A stretch of DNA of 64,000 nt, taken from the NCBI GenBank assembly GCA_029207755.1, contig JARCOQ010000002.1, positions 15,391,156 through 15,455,155 of the forward strand, written 5' to 3'. How positions within the stretch are numbered: the stretch's first letter is position 1; each line of letters opens with the position of its first letter. Source of the stretch: Chamaea fasciata (taxonomy: Eukaryota; Chordata; Aves; Passeriformes; Sylviidae). A program made the position numbers and the translations under genes. The notes under the pieces are model-generated. The model was not told the origin of the DNA. It searched no databases and saw nothing but the letters and a program-made list of their open reading frames with translations. Positions 12,696 to 25,945 of this stretch are shown here, piece by piece.

Positions 12696-13560
12696 GTCCC
12701 CTCCAAAGAAACCCAGTAACACGCTTCTCTTGGCTGCAAGCACTTTTGCCGGGCAGGGTGGGTGTGATGATTACCCCGCAGCTGCAGGCGGTGTAGTGGC
12801 ATGAGTGGGCAATGGCGGACGGGTTTAGCAGACAAGGATGGAGCCGGGGCTTCCTTTAAAAACCCCCAGAGCAGCCAATCCGGTGCCCCCTCTGGGTAGC
12901 AAAGAGGGCTGTAGCAGGAGCCTGGGAAGCAGCAAGCTGGAACGGCAGGGCGGGTACACCTGGGGCAGCAAGCAAGAGGCAGCAGAAACTCCGCAGCTGC
13001 AGCTGGAAACTCCCAGCCGGCAGGGAGTGAAAGGCTACAGTGTAGCACAAAAGAAAACCGGAGAGCAATGACAGAGGTACGGCGGGGGTTGGGCAGCAGC
13101 AGCCTGGCTCTCGAACACAGCAGGGATTTCTCACCAGCGCTGGCTGTTCCCTGAGTCTGGGCCGTGCAAGGTGGGGGCAGCCCCCGGCAGGAAACGAGGG
13201 TGCTGACGTGGCATGCATTGGCTCTGGACTTCTCAACAGCTGAACAGCGGAAAAAGCAAGCCGGGAAGCCCCGTCACACTGCCGAAGCAAAAACAACAAC
13301 AACAAAAAAATAAGATAAACGCCAAAGAAAGTAGGAGTATCCCTAGTCAAAGATACCATCACAGCCCTCCCGGGAAAGTAAGAAACTGCCCCTCGCCCCG
13401 CCCTCGGCTCTCTCCGGAAGTCCCGGCCTGGCTCCCACTCATCGCGATACTCCTGGAGCCATGGAGGGCGGGGGCGGCGGGAGGTGGTTTGGGGTGTGGG
13501 AAGCGGCCACCCCAGACGCAGGACAAAACAAAACAGAACGCCCCCCCCCCCCCCCCCATG
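12690..13560. promoter_or_regulatory. CpG-rich island, candidate promoter
   Basis: GC content and CpG frequency rise sharply against the AT-rich flanks. Motifs seen include CCAAT (12875-12879) next to CCGG, an Sp1-type GCCCCGCCC (13395-13403), an ETS-type CCGGAAGT (13414-13421), and TGACGT near 13205. In vertebrates such clusters mark TATA-less promoters, so this may be the 5' end of an unplaced host gene or non-coding RNA. Direction is undetermined, and no start codon in a convincing coding context follows on either strand. A GC-rich, isochore-like patch without promoter activity is the alternative. Confidence 0.45.
13541..13557 (+). repeat. C homopolymer, 17 bases
   Basis: It is an uninterrupted C run at the right edge of the CpG-rich island, the fourth C-run on the + strand in this zone. 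Confidence 0.9.
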
Positions 13561-13599
13561 ATATGGAATAATAAACCATCCCGAAGACACCCGCCTATG

Positions 13600-14069
13600 C
13601 TATGTATTGATAGCCTGATGAAATTCTCTCTGTTGTGCTGTATTGCTACGATAGAATTTTCAAAAAGGGGGAAGCAATAGCAGTTTATTGTTCTAAGGGA
13701 AAGACCACTTGAGATGAGAAGACAAAACCAAGTGATGACAAATAAACATCCCTCAGGTCACTCGCATAAGACACAGAAGAAATACCAAGCCTGCCACTTT
13801 GGGGTGGCCGCCATGACTGGCAGCACGAGCTGTATGCAAGGCATCAGTACAGCTGTTTGCTTGCACTTCAGACTAAATGTATCCTAAAAGCAACAGCATC
13901 AATGCTCAATGTCTGTTATTGTTTGGTCTTGTGTTGTCTCTGAGTTCAACTTCTCTCTGACATGGATCATGACAGGGAACTATTTTCAAGGGCTTTGAAT
14001 TGGTTGGTTTGGGACTAATCTGCTGCAAGATATTGCAAAGTCTCAGATTCTGCTGAGGCAAGGGCATGG
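13600..14069. other. Anonymous non-coding stretch
   Basis: Nothing recognisable was seen between the CpG-rich island and the CR1 tail that follows. Confidence 0.5.
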
Positions 14070-14184
14070 GCAACACGCAGACCTGATCTGGTTGAAGATA
14101 TCCCTACTCATTGGAGGGGACTTGGCACTAGATGGTCTTTAAAAGTCCCTTCCAACCCAAACCATTCTATGAGCCCATGATTCT
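14070..14184 (+). mobile_element. CR1 LINE 3' end fragment
   Basis: The segment contains the conserved CR1 tail: a CTAGATGGTCTTTAAAAG block, then TCCCTTCCAACCCAAACC and ATTCTATGA, with a decayed second tail unit. It is 5'-truncated to about 115 bp, as is usual for CR1. Plus orientation is set by the tail. Confidence 0.88.
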
Positions 14185-17100
14185 TCGTTAAGGTGCTTTC
14201 TGCCATAGATCAAAGGCCAAATCCCAGCTGGAGGACATCTGCTGGCAGTAGCCTGTGTGGGAAGCTTTTGAAGGTCATGCAATGTGTCTGAGAGCTGTCC
14301 TACCAGCAAGGACAAAATGAGTGAGGTGAGCAGTTCCACCATGTGTTGAGCTACTATACTACCCTCTCTTTGAGAGAGCCCAGTCCTGCTGGTGAAATCC
14401 ATGTAGTAGTCCTGAATACAACACTGGATTTAGTTTGTGATACAGGAAGTGAAGTCGTAGCAGAAGTAACAGATGCAGCTGAGGCTGCTAAATTCAGGCT
14501 CTCCAGGGCCCTTCTGGCATTGCTTTCAAACCCCTTTTTTCTCCAGACTGTGATTTCTATGAAAAATATGGGAAGAGACACAGGAGGTCTTCCAATCCAG
14601 TTTACTCTGCTTTATGGCTCCTAAGGTACATTGCTGCAAACTGTTACTCATCTCAGAGTTGAGGACACGAAAGAGCTTTCTGTTTGGGAAAGCTTTCAAA
14701 GATGTGCTGAAGCTGTTCTAATGCAGCCTGCAAAGGGAACCATCAGCACAAAACATGCCTGAAAAGAGAAATTGAAAACTGCCTTGGAAGAAAATGTGTA
14801 TACATGTGGCATTACATTTATTTATTATACTGTGCTATGGAGCCCTTGCCCAAGCTGAGTTGAAAACTTAATGAAAATGGTGGATTTTTCTAAGCTCTAC
14901 CAGGATTTAGACCCTCCAGCAAATGTATAAACAAGGAACATTTTCAAAGTCTTCTCCTACTAATGGTTATTCATAACTGTTTTAGGGATCTGTCGTTTTA
15001 CTTGACTGGCAACACTGAAAAGAAAAAAGATCCCAAATGTGGTCTTTCTACGCCATGATTTGCCTAACAGATGGACATAATGCAAAGCCCATTTTCTGTT
15101 CCTGCCACAGCTGGTTTGACATCTGTGTAATAGAGCAGAAGCAATGGAGATTGATTTGGCTTGTGAGATTAATGGTACTTGCTTTTCCTTCCAGTGTCTC
15201 TGAGAAAGAAGGCGATGGACCAGGTCTTGCTATACGAGACAAACTGATTTTACAGTTTCCATTGGCACAAATTAGGAAAATGAGGAAAAACACACTGAAG
15301 CCTGACTTGAGAGAAGAAGATAGGTAAGGTGACACTGAATGCTGGGACCTGCAATTCCCATCACTGTCTAGGTGAACATCTCTCAGAGAGATCTCTTAAT
15401 TCCCCTGTACCTCCATCTCCTCCAATGAACCATGGGAAATCACTCCTCATCACCCTCAAAGGAAGGTTGCAATTCCTAGGTCATTGATATAAATTTATCA
15501 GTAGTTGGGCATAAGGATGACTTGGTCCTGTCTCACTACAGTAGGATGTACAGTAGGCAAAACCTGATGTTTTCCCATTCCCATATTTTGTGTTAGTGCA
15601 AAAATATCTGAAGACAGAACATTTTCAAGATTAGGCCCTTCAGAGAAGCTCTAAGACATCTTGACAGGTCACCAAGGGTTTTCTTTTTACACTCTGTGGG
15701 CATTTCAGCTTCTGAGGCTGGAAGTCCAGTATGTTTTGAGTTGTTCAGGAGTTATTTCAATTTTGTAAACATGATGAGCCTCGTTTTGAGAATGGGCTGA
15801 AAATGTCCCTCCAAAGATGTGGCATGACATACCCTGAATACTAACCAAGATGCTGGGACTGAGTCGCTCACCTCTGTGTAATCAGAGCCTCAACACACTG
15901 GTTCCAGCAGTCTCTGTGAAAACTTTGTAGCAGCACAGCTCCCTACATCCTTTTGCTTTCTGCAGCCAAACCCAATTCCAGGAATACAAAGGGAGGGTCT
16001 GCAGGTAACTGCTAAGGCCATCACTTCCATATTATCAGACTGTGAATGATGACTATTTTGTGTCCTGATGTTCAGCCATCTGTGCTCTGCTGCACTTTTG
16101 TGGTTGATGCCTTTTAGTGTATTCCTGCAGCACAAATGAGGTCTGTGATATAGGAGACCCTGCCTTTTTCTTCACCTGGCTCCTTACTTGTAGCTGGAAG
16201 TGCATGTAGCCCCCTTGCCAGGCTTATATTTGCAGCTGAAGAACTTCTGCTATCACTAAAGGTTTAGCTTAGACTGACAAGTGAGAAGAACCACCCTCAT
16301 GCAATGTGCCAGAAATGCCTACAAACATATTTGGGTCCAGGCTCCTCAAAGTCGCTGAAGCCCCCTGTGTTCTGTGTACTTTTCCACATTTTCTTTAACT
16401 TGTCCCATGCCCACTATCACCACAGTGCAGGGAAAAGTTGTTCTTTCTAGTACTCTTGAAACATCTTTGGATCCAAAATTTCTGTGCTGGTACTTGTTGC
16501 CAGCTCTCACTATGGCATGCCAAGCACATCTCAAAGTGACAGCTCTGGAAAACCCAGGCAATAATTCCTCATCCTCTTGCCTTATTTTTGTCAAAAAGAA
16601 TCAGTAGATATCTCATTTCTATCTATCTATTTATTTATTATTTATTTATAATGAGAAAAAACCAAACAGCACAATGGAGGGAGAACATCTGAAATGCATT
16701 TCACAGGGGCTTCCTTCCTTGTCCTTGACTCCATCCTAGGAAGATGCTTGGCTGAGATGATGCAAATTAAAATGACGTGATTTTATTAAAAATAAACCAG
16801 CGTTATAGGAAAGGAAGCCATGAGTTGTTGCTAATGTCAGACAAACCAACCTGAGCACTAGACAATATAATATGATCTACATGATGGTTCACATACATTT
16901 TCTGTCTATCTGCTCTAAACTTCAATAGCCCATGCAGGGTATAAAACAAAGCAACTTTTTCAGTTTATATGCAGCAAATGTTTGGGTTCCTCCCCTCCCC
17001 TGATTAAAACATGGTGTAAAATGTACTAAATGTTAATGTGTCCTAAGGTCAAAACAGCTATCTTGTTGTGGGAATTCATCTCACCTGACTTTAACAATGG

Positions 17101-20100
17101 AATTAATCTCAGATAAATGCAAATGTTTTCAGTGTACTCTTCTCTCAGTTGAACATTCAAACTTTTATAACAGTAAATGGAGATCTAGCCAGTACTGGGA
17201 ATCAAGAGCAATACTAAATTAAGTAAATAAGGTAAAAAAGAGAGATTACATAAAAAATCTGTAACTTGGCTGAGTTGCCCCCTAAAACACTATTGGTTGT
17301 AAGGATTTTGCACCATTACCTTGAATGGAACTTAGATTTCTGTCTCAGAGTAAAGCATGCACTTTGTAAACATAAAATACATTTTTAAAATCCCACCCTA
17401 TATGCTTATGTTGCAAATCAATGGAGAGAAGCAGGGATTTGCAGGATACGATTCATCTTACCTCAAGCAGACATTTCAAACAGACTAAACGGTCTGTGTG
17501 CTACATGTGGCCCGTTCTCTCCTTTGACTGAAATTAGAGGTCAGGGCATCCAGATGGGATGGTGACTTCTACACTGCAAACATGTGAACACAGGTGAGAT
17601 GAATCCCATGCAATCTCTTCAAGTTCTTTAGTAAATTTCATTGTGTACTTGCATTTCTTCCTGAAAACGGCTGCATTACTGGCATGGCTTGGCTACTGCT
17701 CTCTTCCCCAGCTGGATTAGAAAACAAAATCAGCAACCGCAGTCTAAGGGTTGAAGCACCTCAGCATATATAATGCAGCATGAATTTAAGTTATTAGACA
17801 ACATCTCCAGGAACTTCCTCAGTTTGACTTGACAGATCTTTTTGACTTTCAACATTGGCATTTCTAGGATTACATCTCCTTGACCTCATGATACAAAAGA
17901 ATTTACCAGCTTCCTTTACTCATTCTTTGGCATTGAGGGGGATTCATAAAATAATGTTAACAATAGGCATTCTTGTGCAAATGTGTGTGTGTGTAGGTGG
18001 GTGTTTGTATGTGAAATATTTAATAAGCTATTGAAAGGCATAGTAGATGAAGATGTTTCGCATGCCAGATTTGATTATTTTTTTAGTTGTTTGGGCTTGG
18101 CAGTTGTAATTACAAAAATCTTTGGTATCAGCTTAGAGAAGGGGTATGAACAGGAAGGAAGGAAACAGAACTCATACTTTAAAGAAAGTGAACTTGTTTT
18201 ATATAACATGATGTTAGAACTACTGCCAGTTTTGTCAACAATGACTTGCAGTTATAGCTTAATTTTTTTTTTTAAGTTTTAGGCACCAAATCTGAGTTTC
18301 TCAAATAGTATGAAGACTAAAGTCCTTGCAATTCCAGAAAAGACTTTTAGTGGCATTAAAGGTGTGAATGGGAACATATGGCAGAGTACCTGTGACAGCA
18401 ACATTTTGATCAGATGTCTCAAGAGATAACTCATAGTCTTCTTTCACGCACTGAATTATAGCATAATGATTGTCCTTTCCTCCTGTCTTCTCCATTAGCA
18501 ATTCCAAATGGACTCTGTGAGATATAATACTGGGACTTTGATTCTTTTGCTGTGCTGGAAGCTGAATTTGTAGACCCTTAGCATTTCCTCAGCATGGGAG
18601 GCAGAAAAAGATGCTTTGGCCACACAGTGTAACTACTGGAGCACTGAGATCTTGAGCACTGTGGCCCTTAAGCCCACCATTGAGGCCTCTGGACATTAAG
18701 GATCAGCCTGTAGTGGCCTTGATTCTATAGATGGTCTCTGCCTCTTATCCTCCACAGGTGACAGAGATATGTTGTTGATAAACTCAGCAGCCCCTGATGG
18801 ATTTTTTTCCTGGAATTGCTTGCCTTTATTCCTTAGTTAAAAGGATGCTGGGCAGTCAATTTTGAAAGCCCATTTGCACAGTGGTCATTCCAGAGGTTCT
18901 GTGATTTTAAGTCATGCCAATAATGGCTAGTTAAAGAAAGAGACACGCCATCTTTCCTAGTTGGAGGTATTTCTTAATGTTGAATAGCACCCAGTCAGGG
19001 ATTAAGAAAATTTAATTTTTTTTTAACCTCACAATGGATCAGTTCTGAAATTTATCATTTGAATGTGTAAAAGAAACATCATGGGCAGGAAAATGTGGTT
19101 GCTTTGCACTGGGGCTTGTGCAGAAATTATGGCCCATCTTCTTCGTGAATGAGAGGGGAGACTGAGTGGCTTATCTGGGGTTCCCTCCTGATGCGCTAGA
19201 CTTTTTTGGTTCACTTACTGTTGAAGAAGAGGGCTTAGGAAAAAAAAAACCAAACATGCCTCACCTTCAGAGAGGGATCAGCATTCAATAGCAGCTTCTG
19301 GCCAGGCTGTGCTCTGCAATAATTGTCAGGAAAATGAAAACAGGGAAGATGCGAAAACTGGCTCTCAGCCCCTGGCCACAGTGGACAAGGCACAAAAGCC
19401 AGAATGTGCTGGGGGTTTGAGCACAGTTCTTGAGCCAAACTCCAGCTTCTCTCTCCAACACACTCTGGATACCTTCCCGATCCCCTGTGGGAAGCAGGGT
19501 CCCTTTCACAGTCCCTTCCTTCATGCCTCTTCTTGCTCCATTTGCTTTGTCAGGGTGCCTTTCCTTGCTCTGACAACAGGGATGAGTGTGTCCTTAATCA
19601 AGCCCGAACCTGCCTGCTTGGATGAAAGCAGAGCATGATGAGCATGGCAAATCCTTTTCCTCAGATAATGCAAACCCCTACTTCTCCTGATTTTCCAGAA
19701 GGTACCCAGAGAGGCTATGTGTGAAAGATAAGCAAAAAGTTGACACTGGAAACTTGGGGAGGAATTTTTCAGAGTGCAAACAATCTGGTTCACATCAGTC
19801 CTCTAGCTTATTCATTCCCCTATCTACAACCAGATGTTCAATGCACAGTGCAAAGGCTGGTGAGTGACTCCACCTTTCTGGCTTATGGGAGCTGCTGAGT
19901 GCCCTGTGGCAGTGAGGGAAGTGCTTTAGGTCAATGGGGAGGCAGCCAGAGTAATGGTGTTTTCAGGGACCCTTTGCAAAAGCTATCTTGGCCAGTAGCT
20001 CATGTGCTGTAATCTACCATGAATCCCTGAAGAGTTCAGCTGCATTCCAGAAGGGCCATGTCCTTGAGGGAGAAAAAATTTTGAGCACCGTGGCAATCTA

Positions 20101-21974
20101 ATTAATTAGCAGGTTTGCAAGGAGATTGAAAAAAGCCTGACCATGAGTGTCAAGCCAGTAAGTTTCAGGCTCAGGATAGACTGGCCCAGCAAGTTGGGAC
20201 ACAACACCAAGCTACCTGAGATAGAAGGTAAGAAAGTTCAGCTATATGGACATAAAACATGTTTTGCCAATTGTGCTCAGGTTTGGGAAATTGTACCTAG
20301 TTTATTTTCTACATCTGTAGGAGCCAAACATCTGTAGCTATTGGATTGTTCAGTGTGGAGTCATAAACCCTGCAACATGTGGAAATGGGATGAACCTAGG
20401 AAGCATCTATCCCATGACCAGCTCTTTGGGTTGAGACACTCCCTGATCACTGTTTAGAAACAAATTTCTTCATTTTATTTTTATTTTTATTTCTTCATTT
20501 TATTTTCTCTCCAAAAAGGTCTTTTCAGAGACCTATCTGATCCCCTTACCTTCCAATTCTCTTCTGTCCCCTCCTTAGCCCTACAACTGCCTTCCAAATT
20601 CAGGGCCTGTACTTCATGCTTCCCTTCTCCAGTGCACACCACCACTCTCCCAAATCCTTGTTGGGCACTCTTTTGAAAGACTGCAGACTGGAGAGTGCAG
20701 AAAAATCTGCAAACAGCCAATGTGCCAGGTGAGTGTAAACAAGATTTCTGCACACTATCCAGTCTTTCTCCAGCATGGAAAGTCTGTCAGTCTGACCACA
20801 GGGATTTCAGGAGTGCATAACAAGCTACCTGCTTCTAAAAAGCTCCTGAAATACGGACTTGCTATCTAAAATATGGAGCAGAAATAATGTTCCTAGGGAT
20901 GGAACATTATTTCAGTGATCTTTTGGAAATGGTGTCTTATGATACCTATTTACTGCCTCCCCCTCTCTCTAGCCAGAAATGTGCACTGTCAGCACAGTGT
21001 CTTGGTCCAGGCCCAGAGCTCTGAAACCTTCTGTTCAGCCCTAGGGGCTTGTTGGCAGCCATATATTGTGGCAATAGTGTATTCACTTAGCACTGGTCTT
21101 GTTCCACTACTGGGGTAGCCAAATATGAAGGCAGTTTTCTCGAGGTGAGGTGGATGCATCAAGTCTTTCTGTGTTGTCCAAATTCCAGTAAATGAAAATC
21201 ACAGACTCTCACTTGTGTGTCTGTGTGGTGAATACAAAATAAAATGAAAGGTGACCCAGGAAATGAGAGATGCAAAGATTGCTTCCAGATAGACTGTGTT
21301 GTCATACCATGAGAAAAAAAAGTTAGTGGAAAATCTGATCATATTTAGCCTTTTATTTCTGTGTGTAATAGCCCTGAAGAGACTAGAAGAAATAATACCC
21401 AAACATCACTGTGCCCTGTCCTCAGGTGGTCTGGAAAACTTTCATCTACCAGGGGCTCTTGCAGCTTTCACAACCCAGAATTCTGAAGCAATTCAGCTAT
21501 GCAAATTTTGCGTAGCCAAAGACTTCTGCTTGCATAGCCTTACTGCCTGTTGGCTTCCCAAAGTTGAAGGGATGAGGAGATCAGTTTGGGAGATCTCATG
21601 GTAGCAGATTGTCTAGAAAACCCAACTGAAGAAGCTAGAAGGTTCTTATTTAATAATAGGAAATGTGAGAGTTCATGAGGGCAGGTCCAAGATAGGTCTT
21701 GGGCATTGCTGTCATAGGCTCTTCAACCTTCCTTCTGTGCATCTGCAAATTTCTTTTCCTACTTTGTCTCAATATGAAGGCCATCAGGTATACCAAAGTC
21801 CCATTTATGCAATTCTTGAAGCCTGGAGGAATGAGGAATATAGACATGTAGAACAGCCAATAACCAACTTAAGCTTTGATGCCCTTTGTTCCATCTTAAA
21901 GGCAAGGAAAAGTTGTGCTGTATATTTTCTCCAGATCTAGAAATGAAGCTGCTGCTCTCTAGGCAGCCAATATG
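14185..21974. other. Anonymous AT-rich non-coding stretch with short simple repeats
   Basis: No gene or confident transposon was seen. Simple repeats include (ATCT)n/(ATTT)n at about 16617-16650, a short GT run at about 17982-17995, and an ATTTT-rich run at about 20470-20510. Confidence 0.5.
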
Positions 21975-22527
21975 AAGAGTGAGAAGGTCCCCCCTGAGCC
22001 TCCTTTTCTCCAGACTAAGCCCCTCTATCTCCCTCAGTTACTTCTGGTGCTCCAGATCCTTCCCCAGCTCCATTCCCTTCTCTGGATCTGGTTCAGCCCC
22101 TCAATTTCTCCCTTGTCATTAAGGGCTGAGAACTGCCCCTAGGATTGGAGGTACCTCAACAGTGCCCAGCCCAGGGGGATGCTCACTGCCCTGGTCATGC
22201 TGCCACACCACTGCTGGTACAGGCAGGTGCCGTCTGCCTTCTTGCCCACCTGGACACACCTGGGTTCAGTCTGTCAATCAGCATCCCCAGGACATTTCCC
22301 AGTGGGCACTTTTCATCCACTCTGCTCCCTAAATGCCTTTAGCTCTGCACAGATTGTGGTGACCCAAGTGCAGGACATGGAACTTGGCCTTTTTGAACCT
22401 CACACAATTGGGTTTGGCCCACAGATGCAGCCTCTCCAGATCCTTTTGCAGAGCCTTCCTGCCCTCAAGCCATTAAATGCTCCCACTCAGCTTAGTTTTG
22501 CCTACAAACTGACTGAGAGTAGTAAAG
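21975..22527 (-). mobile_element. CR1 LINE fragment, minus strand
   Basis: Read on the minus strand, this is the CR1 segment covering the end of ORF2 and the start of the 3' region. Landmarks on + are CAACAGTGCCCAGCCCAGG, GTGACCCAAGTGCAGGACAT, CTTGGCCTTTTTGAACCTC and CCTTTTGCAGAGCCTTCCTG, then GACTAAGCCCCTC on the 3' side. It is diverged and has no open RT frame. The 156-codon + frame across it is an antisense shadow. Confidence 0.82.
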
Positions 22528-23672
22528 TCAGTCAGTATCTTTACAGTCCCAGCAGGTCTCTGACCCATGCTAGAGGCTGCCTAGATCGAAGCAGTTTTCA
22601 TGGTTGGGGCAAACAACTGAGTTGGTCGAGTGGCCCATGGAAGTGTTAATTGGCGCCCTTCTGACCATCCATCTGGTTGGATGCTCGGGCTGGAAGCTGT
22701 GACAGGAAGAGCAGAGCCATGTTGCAGTGTCATACCATCTGTGCTGTTGTAAAAAATGTTAACATTTTAAACCTCAAAGGTTGTTCATAGACTTGAGGCA
22801 ATTCTTCCTTTTGTCACTGTATTAAACAGGCAAGGAGGTTTTAAACAGAATAATATAGAGTTAATTTTTATATTTTGTTAATTATTATATTATTATTTTG
22901 GAGTTAATTATTATAACTTGGATTTCTGATTCTTTCACTATGTGCTTCTTAATAAAGAGCAGTTTCACCTAATGAAAGAAGTAGCTCCAATGTAAGTGAA
23001 GTCATGCTCAGGTACAAGACAATGTGCTTTGAAAAAAAAAAGGATCCCTTATTTGTTTTCACAGTAATGGTGATGAACATGGTAATTGCTATTGTGAACT
23101 AGTATAGCTCTCAAGATCATATCAGTTTCCACTGGCTGGGGATCTCTCCCTCAGACTTCATGTTCATTAGGTGTTGATGCACTGTCCTCTTCTAGGAGGC
23201 AAATGCTGGCGAGTGGCTGCATGTTCTTCCTGAATGCCTTGGAAATCTGATTCAGAATATGCTTCCTGGTTAATTGGAAAACTTCAAGGATGGGTTTAAT
23301 TTCCCCCAGCACAGATATCTATAAATCAAATGTGTAAGTCTCACTTGGGGCATTTGCTAATAAAGGACAGAAGTAAGCAGCTCCAGAGGGCAACTGTCTT
23401 GGTGGTCTTGATGTCTAGACATCTTCTTGGAGTGAAATGGTCACCCCATGTGTAGGGTACCTTCTGTCCAGTGCAGATGTGTACTGATGTGCACACCTAA
23501 ACATAGGAGTACAAATCCCTCTCCTCAATTTCTACCCGTAACTTGTTCAGGTCCGTGTAAAAGTGGGTTTTTTTGGTGCCAACTTTTCCTTCAGCCTGAA
23601 TAGGTTTTGTCCTTAGTTGATGTGTTAAGCACTGCCAGGAACACTGAGTCATGACAGTTCAGTCATTGGTAG
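22528..23672. other. Anonymous non-coding stretch
   Basis: It is AT-rich sequence with short A and T runs. No gene or transposon was recognised. Confidence 0.5.
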
Positions 23673-23677
23673 ATCAG

Positions 23678-24202
23678 TGTCCTGGGTTGAAGTATATTCT
23701 ATCACCATCTTCATGAACTGTTGAAACCAGGTGAGGCAGTGCTCCCTGCCTCCTCCACTCTGGCTTATCTTCTGTTAATGGGCCCATCAGCACCTTTGCT
23801 ACACAGCTCACAAATAACCCCCTCCTGGACTACCTCCTGTTAATGGGCCCATCAGGCCTTATCACATGACTCACCATCCCATTGTGAGATGCTCCGCCCA
23901 GAGGGAGGAACCAAGCATTCCAGCCTGGGTATAAGCTGAGACTCTGAACACCAGAGAGGTGCTTACCCACTAGATTCCCAGAGGACCCGAGCTACCAGAC
24001 TTTTCTACAGGATCACTGCTTCAGGAAGACCACCTCATCTGGACTGCTTCCATGACTCCTCTCAGGTTGTATTCTGACCCTGTCAGTGGTCTTTTGTATT
24101 ATTGCATCTATTTTATTTTACTTTTTTTTCTTTTTTTTTTTTCCTATTAAATTGTATCTCTGACTTGGAGCCTCTCATTTGTTTTGCTTTCAAACCACTA
24201 CC
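23678..24202 (+). repeat. Solo LTR of the 46.4-kb provirus family
   Basis: This 525-bp element aligns end to end with the 521-bp LTRs of the provirus, with about 20 substitutions by eye, one extra C, and a longer T-run before the polyadenylation signal. Flanking ATCAG at 23673-23677 and 24203-24207 is a perfect 5-bp target duplication, the same length as at the provirus. It keeps TATAA at 23930-23934 and the ATTAAA polyadenylation signal. The last base is C instead of A. It represents an earlier insertion of the family whose internal part was lost by LTR recombination. Confidence 0.95.
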
Positions 24203-24207
24203 ATCAG

Positions 24208-25937
24208 TAGCAAAGTTTGAGCTGGTGCCACCTGGGATGCTCTTAAGCTCATGATGTTCCTGAAATCTGAATGGACCACGGACTGCCCAGTCAGCAGGAT
24301 GCATATAACTATCCTAGATATTTTTTAGTCCTTCCTGGTTGATCTCAGTGTCATAGAACCTTCTTTGGAATATTTAATTTACTAGTACAGATGTGGTTTG
24401 TGAACCCACTTGTTTTCTGTAGTTGAATAAGCTAACATCTCATGTTGTTCATGAAATGCAGAGTCTAGTCTCTTTGTACATCTTCCACTTTGAACTAATT
24501 TTCCTTGAATGTGCATGACCAGGACTTAACTGCAGTTTAGATGATGTCTCAGCTGTTCTCTGTGCCATGATATGAACATTTCCCTATGTCTGCTGGAAAC
24601 ATCTTTCATGATATATATTATGGTTGCAGCTGTTCTTTTTAAGGTCACTGTTCTCAGATAGACTAACTCAGATCCTTTTTCTTCTACCATTATCTTGAAT
24701 CAATAAGCTTCCACCCTAGTCTCTAAATGCAGTGACTTACTCTTTGTTACGGTTAAAATTCACCTGTTTCCCTCAGCCTTCCTTCAAGGTCATCCAGCTC
24801 TTCCCTCTTCCCAAATATTCTCATCCTCCTCTGCACTAGCCATACAGTCACTGAAGTTTGTGCCTTCAGCAGATCTCATGGCCAGATGCCTGGTTTTTTT
24901 TCTGCCAAGTTCATTAAGGAAAATATTTAATGATTTGTCCCAGGACTGGTTATTAAGAACCATGATGGAGTTTCTCTGGATTTACTCACAAATAACACAA
25001 ATAAGCAAGTGTTGGTCCCAGATGGTATTTTGTTCAAAACAAAATAATGGCTTCCATCTGTCTTTCTGAACTGAGGTGTACAGAGCACTTGCTTGTGGTC
25101 TGTGCAGGGCTGGCCCTTTGCAAAGTGCTAGTTCCTCCTTGTTATTCTAGCTTCTAAATTCTGCTAAATTAAGCAAAGCTTACAGTAAATGTTTTCGTAA
25201 TATTATTTTCACATGTAGGAAACTCTGAGAGTTTCTGGTGGGACTGTGTGTGATTGGAAGGGGAGCTCATCTGTGGGATATAGCTCAGGCAAATTAAGAC
25301 CTATGGAATTCCTTAAATGTTTATCAATACAGAGTGTATTATTTATGTCACAGTAGCACCAGATAGTTCAAAGAAGGAAAATGACCACAGATAGGCTAAG
25401 GCCTTGCATGGACTCCAGCTGAAGGCAGTCCTCATCTCAGAAAGATTACAAGGGTTACCAAAGGGAAGAAAATGAGACAATAGGTGAACAAAGGAAGAGG
25501 ATACATATGAGGAGAACATATCCATCCATGCACATTTACCTTGTCATAATGAAAATTCCTGTCTCCTATGCAGCTGACACATTGCTATCATGCTATGCAG
25601 CTGCAGGTTCTCCAAATGGTTCTGTCATGTCACAGTAACAAGGTTTGGAGATTTCACATTGATTGTGGTATCTTTGTACATCTTGAGGACTCAGTTTGCA
25701 AACATCCAGGAATTCTTTCACTGGAGTTGATGCTGGCACCTGCTACTGAGAGGATAACAACAACTTGCATGGAGTCAGTGTAAGCTCTTATAGTCAGAAC
25801 TTGTAACTCCAGGTTTGAAAAACATGTGACAGAAAGCAGAGAAAGCATAGAACTGGGTTTGGGACAGAGAAACAAGCATACCTTTCATTTCTTTGATTGT
25901 AAGGTTGTGGACTAGGCGCTGAATTGTTACAGAACCT
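24208..25937. other. Anonymous non-coding stretch
   Basis: No gene or confident repeat was recognised. Confidence 0.5.
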
Positions 25938-25945
25938 GTTAACAG

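Noticed and set aside
12856..13590. 244-codon minus-strand frame over the CpG-rich island
   Set aside because: It is long only because GC-rich sequence has few stops. It translates through a C/G homopolymer into poly-glycine, has no domain and is countered by a 155-codon frame on the other strand.
22179..22649. 156-codon + frame
   Set aside because: It lies antisense to a minus-strand CR1 fragment; the similarity is to the LINE.
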